Positions 1 to 4,534 of a stretch of DNA of 5,609 nt are shown in pieces. The stretch is taken from contig MHFC01000015.1 in the NCBI GenBank assembly GCA_001804025.1, positions 2,501-8,109 of the forward strand, written 5' to 3'. The translations under genes were made by a program, and so were the position numbers. Within the stretch, counting starts at the first letter, position 1; every line of letters starts with the position of its first letter. Origin of the DNA: Omnitrophica bacterium GWA2_52_8 (GTDB lineage Bacteria > Omnitrophota > Omnitrophia > Omnitrophales > Aquincolibacteriaceae). The notes beneath the pieces are model-generated. The model saw nothing but the letters and a program-made list of their open reading frames with translations, made no database searches and was not told the origin of the DNA.

Positions 1-528
1 CTTCCGCGCCTCGGAAGACGCCTGCTGCAGACTGGGGTTGCTCTCATCGTTGCGATTACTGTTTTTTCAAATTATGACATTCTCGAAGCCGAAATCTATC
101 AAGGCATCGGAATTCAAGCGGCGTACGTCCGGGCTGAGCGAGAGGTCTTCGTCGATTTTTACGGCCGGGAGCCTCAAGGCGAAGAGTTTTATGCCGGACA
201 CAGGATTTTTTCTAACCGCGTCATGGTCATTGACTGGTATGCCCTGCCTGAAGACTGGCTGGATAATGCCCTGCAGAGACTGAGTCAAGAAGGCGTCTTA
301 TACTATTTTTGCCACGCAACAGATACGCGGCGGCTGGATCAAATGAAAGCTGCCGGTCTCCGGGAAGAGTTGCTGACCGAACAGGTTTATCTGGATGCCG
401 CACCGTTGATTTTCCGGGTCATGAAGATCAACAACGCCATCCGCGAAAAGATGAAGAAAAAACCACGGCGTCAGCGTATTTATGTTTACAGAATCACGCG
501 GCCGGAGACGGAAGTTCCGAAGGCTTAA
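1..528 (+). CDS. C-terminal part of a membrane protein, possibly a GT39/PMT-like glycosyltransferase (5' partial)
   Basis: The reading frame is open from base 1 to the TAA at 526-528, giving 175 visible residues, so the start lies upstream of the window. The ATG at 223 is internal and should not be used as the start. Visible residues 4-7 are basic (RLGRR), followed by a hydrophobic stretch at about 9-23 that reads as a last transmembrane helix. About 150 soluble residues follow, predicted extracytoplasmic by the positive-inside rule. They include an aromatic patch (VIDWYALPEDW) and a basic tail (EKMKKKPRRQR). Membrane glycosyltransferases of the GT39/ArnT type often have a final helix followed by a soluble domain, and the glycan genes next door fit that, but the catalytic N-terminal part is not visible. 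Any other multipass membrane protein is possible. It converges on the opposite operon and overlaps its last stop codon. Confidence 0.75.
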   Translation, partial: LPRLGRRLLQTGVALIVAITVFSNYDILEAEIYQGIGIQAAYVRAEREVFVDFYGREPQGEEFYAGHRIFSNRVMVIDWYALPEDWLDNALQRLSQEGVLYYFCHATDTRRLDQMKAAGLREELLTEQVYLDAAPLIFRVMKINNAIREKMKKKPRRQRIYVYRITRPETEVPKA

Positions 529-1070
529 TTTTCGCCGTCAAGGCCCAGCCCTTTTTTCAACCACTGAGTCACGGCTGCCTGCAGCAGCACGACGCGGCTC
601 CGGACGACATAGCGTCCTCCGGACATCCCCAAGTGCCCGGAACCGGTCAGCCTTTCCAGCCGGATTTTGAGCACATTTTCGGCATTATAATCCCGTTTGA
701 TTTCCTCGAGCGTCGCACGGCCTTCCGGATGCGCCTCCAGACTCCGCAGTAACCGGATACGGACCGCCGCCTCCCCCATGCCGAAGATCCAAGCCACGTA
801 ATGGAATCCGAGAAATCCGTAAAGAATTCCCGCGAGGCTGAGTCCGGTCAAAAATACCAACCCCCCGTTTTCTCCGGCGGCCCGCCGGAAAACCACCGTA
901 TAGACCGCCGCGACAATTATCGCGCCGGCCGCCAGACTTAAAAGAATCACACGGGCCGTCCGATCGTGGCCCGTCCGCCTGAGACCGAAAACGTGGGCGG
1001 CGAGAAAAAACAAATACCCGGCCGCATCCGCAGCAAGCACCGCCGAATCCAGGGAGCTCCAGAACGCCAT
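525..1070 (-). CDS. Small membrane protein with three TM segments and a C-terminal winged-helix-like domain (copy 2)
   Basis: This 181-residue protein matches no named family I can recall. Hydrophobic segments lie at about residues 10-29, 40-61 and 71-96. A soluble domain of about 80 residues follows (102-181), probably cytoplasmic. It reads as helix (LEEIKRDYN), helix (IRLERLTGSGHL), then a short strand/wing around GRYVV, the pattern of a winged helix. The same pattern occurs in the gene just upstream: aligned on HPE (114-116 here, 108-110 there), I count 14 identities over 46 ungapped positions by eye, and both tails end in two basic residues plus Gly (KKG, RRG). The ATG is two bases after the upstream stop and is preceded by a strong GGGAGG site six bases away. 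Its TAA overlaps the convergent gene. A role in regulation, in anchoring the glycosyltransferase or in transport is conjecture. Confidence 0.85.
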   Translation of the reverse strand: MAFWSSLDSAVLAADAAGYLFFLAAHVFGLRRTGHDRTARVILLSLAAGAIIVAAVYTVVFRRAAGENGGLVFLTGLSLAGILYGFLGFHYVAWIFGMGEAAVRIRLLRSLEAHPEGRATLEEIKRDYNAENVLKIRLERLTGSGHLGMSGGRYVVRSRVVLLQAAVTQWLKKGLGLDGEN

Positions 1071-1072
1071 CC

Positions 1073-1597
1073 CTAGCCTCCCATTCCGCGCCGGATCAGA
1101 TTCCGGTACGTTCTGACTGCCGCCGCGATTTTCCGGCCGCGGGCAGTCAACGCATAATGACGGTTTTCAAGAACAATGTGCCCATGCTGCACAAGGTCGC
1201 AAATCCTCGCATCGATAAATTCCTCGTCGCGGAACACCCTGCGAAGCTCTTCGTATGTCACGGCCTTTTCCGGATGCCGTTCAATCCGCTGCATGATCAG
1301 CATCGATGGGCTTTGTACCTGAAGCGCCGTGCATTGCGCCAGATACCACAGACTGCCGAGAAAATACAACATATAAGAAGACATCCAAAACGGCGCCAAA
1401 AAAAAACTTTCCGATCCAGCCGCCGGCAGACGCGAAACGGTCCACTGGCTCAGGGCTGCATCCGCCACGAGCCAGAAAAAACAAAGGCTCAGAAATTTGA
1501 CAAGATCAAACGGCGCCATCCACCGGAGACGGCAAAACAACATGTGCGAGAAAATAAGGGCAAAGATCATGCCGCAGGAATAGAGGATAAAAATCAT
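1073..1597 (-). CDS. Small membrane protein with three TM segments and a C-terminal winged-helix-like domain (copy 1)
   Basis: This 174-residue protein is of unrecognised family. Hydrophobic segments lie at about residues 2-21, 30-50 and 65-89. A soluble C-terminal domain follows (about 97-174): MQRIERHPEKAVTYEELRRV, then a recognition-helix-like stretch (DARICDLVQHGHI), a wing-like ENRHYALTARG, and a basic final helix (RTYRNLIRRG). It shares design and local sequence with the next gene (HPE, T-x-EE, GH, Y at matching spacing), so the two look like an old tandem duplication. The ATG is one base after the GT2 stop (TGA-C-ATG). I see no Shine-Dalgarno sequence before it, so it probably depends on ribosomes finishing the GT2 gene. 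This coupling suggests it works with the glycosyltransferase. A run of nine T on the coding strand encodes Phe-Phe at the start of the third hydrophobic segment. Confidence 0.85.
   Translation of the reverse strand: MIFILYSCGMIFALIFSHMLFCRLRWMAPFDLVKFLSLCFFWLVADAALSQWTVSRLPAAGSESFFLAPFWMSSYMLYFLGSLWYLAQCTALQVQSPSMLIMQRIERHPEKAVTYEELRRVFRDEEFIDARICDLVQHGHIVLENRHYALTARGRKIAAAVRTYRNLIRRGMGG
1077..1082 (-). promoter_or_regulatory. Strong ribosome binding site of the second small membrane protein
   Basis: GGGAGG on the coding strand stands six bases before the ATG at 1070-1068 and lies inside the end of the preceding gene. It fixes the start and suggests independent initiation in addition to coupling. 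It is the best Shine-Dalgarno match in the operon. Confidence 0.75.
1398..1406. repeat. Nine-base A/T homopolymer in the first small membrane protein gene
   Basis: Nine A on the + strand, read as TTT TTT within Ser-Phe-Phe-Leu (residues 64-67) on the coding strand. It is a possible slippage site; loss or gain of one base would truncate or alter the third hydrophobic segment and the C-terminal domain. Confidence 0.6.
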
Positions 1598-1598
1598 G

Positions 1599-2411
1599 TC
1601 ATCGGCAGGACGGTTCGTGCGGAGGGGTTTTTCCGTTTTCGGCAGCGTCCTTCGCGTGCCGGGCTTCCCGAAGTTCCCTGCGGCGCACCAGGTTCAACGG
1701 ATTTTCGTGCTTGATGTTGAGACTCCAGATGAGCTTCGCAAAGGTCCAGGCAATATCCCTGAAATTCTGAAACCGGAAGGCTTTCGACGCCCCGTGTTTG
1801 CGCTGCTGATGATAGGTCGGCACTTCAATATAGGAGTATCCGGCCTTCACGAGGCGGATAAGAAGTTCGGCAATCGAAGCAAAGCCATGCGTGCAAGCCG
1901 AAGCAGATTTGACCAGTTCGGTACGATAGACCACAACGCCGTTGTAGTATTTGAGTCTGAGACCGAACAGAACGTTAATGAGGCCCACATAAAGTCCGGA
2001 AACCCTCTGACGCTTATGAGAGCGGAATTCCGGGTTGGCAATGTAGGGAATCACCATGTCCGCTTTTCCCGCATTTTCGAACATCACGTCCAGCGACCGT
2101 CGCTGCATCCCGTTGTCGCCCGGATACCACATCACATAATCTTTTGCCGCCGATTTGTAGCCGCGTGAAATGACGTAACCGAGCCCGCGGTTTTTCATAT
2201 GATGGATCACCCGGATATGCGGATCATCGGCGGCAAGAGAATCGGCAATGATGGCCGTGCGATCCGTACTTCCGTCGTTAAAGATGAGAATTTCGTAGTC
2301 CGAGAAGCGGCCGGCCATGGCATCCTTGAGATCACGGACAGCCGTCTCGAGATTGCCTTCTTCGTTAAACGCCGGAACAATCAAGGATAGGGATGATTTG
2401 TCAAATGTCAT
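1599..2411 (-). CDS. Family 2 glycosyltransferase, polyprenyl-phosphate (DPM1/GtrB)-like
   Basis: This 270-residue GT-A enzyme probably moves a sugar from a nucleotide sugar to an acceptor, possibly polyprenyl phosphate, on the inner face of the membrane. The N-terminus has the GT2 nucleotide-binding signature (VPAFNEEGNLE, 12-22), NDGSTDRT at 45-52, and NRGLGYVISRGYKSA at 74-88. The usual DxD site is replaced by PGDN (97-100), leaving Asp99 as the candidate metal or nucleotide ligand. Downstream are NVLFG (146-150), YYNGVVVYR (155-163), the acceptor-side region FASIAELLIRL (177-187) with EVP at 196-198, and R204 with GASK (207-210), which matches the R-x-x-G-x-SK motif of DPM1-like enzymes. 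There is no C-terminal membrane helix; the last 25 residues are charged. An AAGGA site overlapping the methyltransferase stop supports this ATG. GT2 family membership is firm; donor and acceptor are unknown. Confidence 0.93.
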   Translation of the reverse strand: MTFDKSSLSLIVPAFNEEGNLETAVRDLKDAMAGRFSDYEILIFNDGSTDRTAIIADSLAADDPHIRVIHHMKNRGLGYVISRGYKSAAKDYVMWYPGDNGMQRRSLDVMFENAGKADMVIPYIANPEFRSHKRQRVSGLYVGLINVLFGLRLKYYNGVVVYRTELVKSASACTHGFASIAELLIRLVKAGYSYIEVPTYHQQRKHGASKAFRFQNFRDIAWTFAKLIWSLNIKHENPLNLVRRRELREARHAKDAAENGKTPPHEPSCR

Positions 2412-2415
2412 AGGT

Positions 2416-2420
2416 TCCTT
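2416..2420 (-). promoter_or_regulatory. Ribosome binding site of the GT2 gene, overlapping the methyltransferase stop
   Basis: The coding strand reads TAAGGAACCTATG: the methyltransferase stop TAA shares two bases with the AAGGA site, four bases before the GT2 ATG. This arrangement favours re-initiation by a ribosome that has just terminated. Confidence 0.65.
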
Positions 2421-3618
2421 AACGCCGTCCCGCGCCGGCAGTTGCCGGAACCGGACAAATCCAGCGGGCCTTTGATGTTTTCGTCAAGCGGGCCGCGATC
2501 CCAGCCGCAATCTGCGGCGGCAAGGCCACGAACACCGATTCTCCGGAATTCACATCTCCGGGAGCCTGAACGGGTTTTTCGAGATGGTATTTTCCGATAC
2601 GATCGGGATCTTCGTCAACAAAGAATTCTGCCCGCTCTCCGAGAACCCCGGCCAGCCAGGTCCCGGCTATCGCCGTGCCGAAAACACCTGTTCTTCCCCG
2701 GTCCGCTTCGGCCCGCGCCTGTTCCGCCACGGACTGCAGCCAGCCCCCTATCTGTCTGCCATTTTCAGTCAGGGCGCCGGCATCAAGCCCGGCGTACCAG
2801 TTTTCATCCGGATTTTGATTTTCAGAACATACCGCCCCGAGCGTAATTTCTTTCGGGACACAGTCGGTCACGCTGAATTTGATTTCAAAACCCTGTCCGG
2901 AAACATAGCGGCTGAGCACCTCGGGCGTAAAGTGCGAATAGTGGTCCGCCACGACAAAATCAAATGCGTTTTCACGGAGATTCGGAACTTGGATCAGAAG
3001 CAGTCCGCCCGGCGCCAGAAGTTTCCGGGCGGCAGACAGAAAACCGGCGGGCTCGTCGATATGTTCAAAAACATGACTGAGAGTGATCAAATCAAATTTC
3101 TCGCGGATGCCTTCGAGCTCCCCGCTGAAAAATCCCTCGATGCCGGGCAGCGCAAGAATTCTCTCGCCGCGGCTTTCGTCGGGTTCGTATCCGTAAATTT
3201 TCCAGTTCCGCACCCGGCCGGAAAACGCCGCGAGCATCGCCCCGTTACCACAGCCGATATCAAGCATTTTTCCGGCGCCGGGAATTTTCCAAAGCAATGA
3301 AAGTCGCTCAAAAATCTTTCCGGAACGGGTTTCTGCCGCCCGGCCTTCATGAAAAAGCCTCTGATCGGACGTGTTGCTTAGATCGAACAAATGATAATCG
3401 GCATAAATTCTGCGGACGGCTTTGTCAAATTCAGAGGTCCTTTTTTTTTGCAAGTGCCCACACCGGCGGCAGCCGTAAATTTTCCAGGATGCGGGCTGAA
3501 GTTTAATATCCGACGTCACTGCCGGGGCTTCAGGATCATCATAACAGAGAACAAGATCCCGGCCGCCGCATAGCAGGCATCCGATAACTTCATGAGGGTC
3601 CTCCGGCCGGTTCATCAT
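2419..3618 (-). CDS. Zinc-ribbon SAM-dependent methyltransferase, sugar C-methyltransferase-like
   Basis: The 399 residues show the three-part layout of the NovU/TylC3/TcaB9-type sugar C-methyltransferases and have about their usual length. An N-terminal zinc ribbon has four cysteines (C14, C17, C50, C53). A class I SAM-binding Rossmann domain follows, with LDIGCGNG (119-126), an acidic YEPD (144-147), SHVFEHIDEP (181-190) and PGGLLLIQVPN (203-213). The C-terminal domain has a second nucleotide-fold-like region, VFGTAIAGT (312-320) and FVDEDPDRIGK (333-343). Known members methylate carbon 3 or another ring carbon of an NDP-4-keto sugar. Here the position of their conserved EH..YF stretch reads DHYSHF (225-230), so the substrate, or even C- versus another methylation, is uncertain. 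The start overlaps the SDR stop by four bases (ATGA); a second ATG follows directly. A run of nine A (coding strand) encodes Lys-Lys after the ribbon. Confidence 0.92.
   Translation of the reverse strand: MMNRPEDPHEVIGCLLCGGRDLVLCYDDPEAPAVTSDIKLQPASWKIYGCRRCGHLQKKRTSEFDKAVRRIYADYHLFDLSNTSDQRLFHEGRAAETRSGKIFERLSLLWKIPGAGKMLDIGCGNGAMLAAFSGRVRNWKIYGYEPDESRGERILALPGIEGFFSGELEGIREKFDLITLSHVFEHIDEPAGFLSAARKLLAPGGLLLIQVPNLRENAFDFVVADHYSHFTPEVLSRYVSGQGFEIKFSVTDCVPKEITLGAVCSENQNPDENWYAGLDAGALTENGRQIGGWLQSVAEQARAEADRGRTGVFGTAIAGTWLAGVLGERAEFFVDEDPDRIGKYHLEKPVQAPGDVNSGESVFVALPPQIAAGIAARLTKTSKARWICPVPATAGAGRR
3441..3449. repeat. Nine-base A/T homopolymer in the methyltransferase gene
   Basis: Nine T on the + strand, read as CAA AAA AAA AGG (Gln-Lys-Lys-Arg, residues 57-60) on the coding strand, just after the zinc ribbon. 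One-base slippage would separate the ribbon from the catalytic domain. Confidence 0.6.
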
Positions 3619-4496
3619 TGCGTCCGGGCGGCTTCTGCCGCGTAGGCCGCATAGGCACGTTTGAGCGACTCTGAAAGCGGGCGAAATTTGAATCCCGGAA
3701 CCGCGGACTGGAACCTGCGAGTGTCCAGAATCAAACTGCCGGCCGGACGTGCTCTTTCCACCTCAACGGTCGTGATGGGACCGCCGGAAGCGGCTTCAAG
3801 CTGCATGGCCAATTCCCGGAATGACCAGTGCTCGGACGGCGCGACATTCATGACGCCGGTTGCGGAAGTTTTCAAGAGCCGCGCCGCAATCTCGGCAAAG
3901 TCTTCGATGTCCAAATAATTCCGGCGTTCCCGCCCGCTGCCGAAGATTTCAACCGCCGCGTGACTCGATATTGCCCGAAGAAACCGCGAAGGCCCGTAGG
4001 AATCGGCCGCGGCGGTCTCTCCGAAAAGCATGGCCGGCCGCAGTGCAAGAAAAGGCGTGCGGGCGCGTTCGGCCGAGAAGCGAATAAGCTGTTCTTCGGA
4101 AAGTTTGGCGATTCCGTAAATGGTCGCGGGCTGGCACACCGCCTGTTCGGCTACCGATGTTTCGCCGGCCCCCTCGCCGTAAACAGACGTTGAACTGACC
4201 AGAATACATTGCGCGATTTTTTTTGCCCGCACCGCCCGGGCCACCGTTGCGGCCATTTGCATGTGCGTGCTGAAGGCAAATTCACAATAAGGGGTTCTAC
4301 GAGGACGCACGGAAACAAAAAGATGTGTCTGCTCCCTGAAAAATCCCGCGAGCTGTTTCCAAGCTTCCTCTTCCGTGAGATCGAGCATGCGCGAGGACAG
4401 GGACTGGATTTCACCGGCGTGTATGCGCTGCAGATACGCAGTGACGGCGCCTCCGATAAATCCGGAACTTCCGAGAATGAGGATATGGGGTTTCAT
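3615..4496 (-). CDS. NAD(P)-dependent epimerase/dehydratase (extended SDR), sugar-nucleotide type
   Basis: This 293-residue extended short-chain dehydrogenase probably acts on a nucleotide sugar in the cytoplasm. The N-terminus carries the G-x-x-G-x-x-G dinucleotide motif (G9, G12, G15). The second strand ends in Ser-Ser-Arg (34-36) instead of an acidic residue, which hints at NADP(H). The catalytic set is visible: SSTSVYG (101-107, Thr103 in the Ser/Thr place) and Y127-x-x-x-K131. LRPAMLFG (152-159) and RNYLDIEDF (192-200) are typical of sugar-nucleotide SDRs. The C-terminus (GVMNVAPSEHWSFREL) is also of this type. The strand-4 region lacks the H-x-A-G motif common in 4-epimerases, so a 4-ketoreductase is an equally good guess. 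That would fit a C-methyltransferase partner, whose gene overlaps this stop by four bases. No clear Shine-Dalgarno precedes the ATG, but MKPHILILG is a normal N-terminus for the family. Confidence 0.92.
   Translation of the reverse strand: MKPHILILGSSGFIGGAVTAYLQRIHAGEIQSLSSRMLDLTEEEAWKQLAGFFREQTHLFVSVRPRRTPYCEFAFSTHMQMAATVARAVRAKKIAQCILVSSTSVYGEGAGETSVAEQAVCQPATIYGIAKLSEEQLIRFSAERARTPFLALRPAMLFGETAAADSYGPSRFLRAISSHAAVEIFGSGRERRNYLDIEDFAEIAARLLKTSATGVMNVAPSEHWSFRELAMQLEAASGGPITTVEVERARPAGSLILDTRRFQSAVPGFKFRPLSESLKRAYAAYAAEAARTQ
4217..4224. repeat. Eight-base A/T homopolymer in the SDR gene
   Basis: Eight T on the + strand, encoding Lys-Lys-Ile (residues 92-94) on the coding strand, shortly before the SSTSVYG active-site strand. 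Confidence 0.5.
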
Positions 4497-4534
4497 GGGT
4501 GTATTTAAAAAAGGACGTGTCCGTTCCGCCCGGC
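4497..4534 (-). other. Only intergenic spacer of the operon; AT-rich leader without Shine-Dalgarno
   Basis: This 38-base spacer lies between the radical SAM stop and the SDR start. The coding strand ends in a T-rich stretch and AAATACACCC before the ATG, with no purine-rich ribosome site. A small inverted repeat sits in its middle. It could be an unstructured leader of the kind that initiates without Shine-Dalgarno pairing, or a weak processing or attenuation point. Confidence 0.4.
4507..4522 (-). terminator. Weak hairpin plus T6, possible attenuator
   Basis: The coding strand reads GGACACGTCC followed by six T. The stem is only three to four GC-rich pairs around a two- to four-base loop, well short of a normal intrinsic terminator. 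The SDR gene begins ten bases further on, so full termination here is unlikely. Confidence 0.2.

Noticed and set aside
509..519. CGGAAGTTCCG inverted repeat near the convergent stops
   Set aside because: The arms leave a one-base loop, no T-run follows on either strand and it lies in coding sequence; probably chance.
223..528. ATG at 223 as the start of a 101-residue protein
   Set aside because: The same frame is open upstream to base 1 and encodes a membrane helix and a plausible protein, so this Met is internal.
545..557. Six-T run after a GC-rich stretch as terminator of the + strand gene
   Set aside because: The bases before the T-run (GGCCCAGCCC) do not form an inverted repeat, so no stem is available.
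1157..1714. Open frame of 185 codons on the + strand
   Set aside because: It runs across the junction of two well-supported - strand genes and its product is very basic without any domain pattern.
1596..2168. Open frame of 190 codons on the + strand
   Set aside because: It lies wholly opposite the GT2 gene, whose protein carries conserved motifs; the antisense product shows none and is a by-product of GC-rich codons.
2584..3300. Open frame of 238 codons on the + strand
   Set aside because: It is antisense to the methyltransferase gene, has no recognisable motif or plausible start context, and low-complexity composition.
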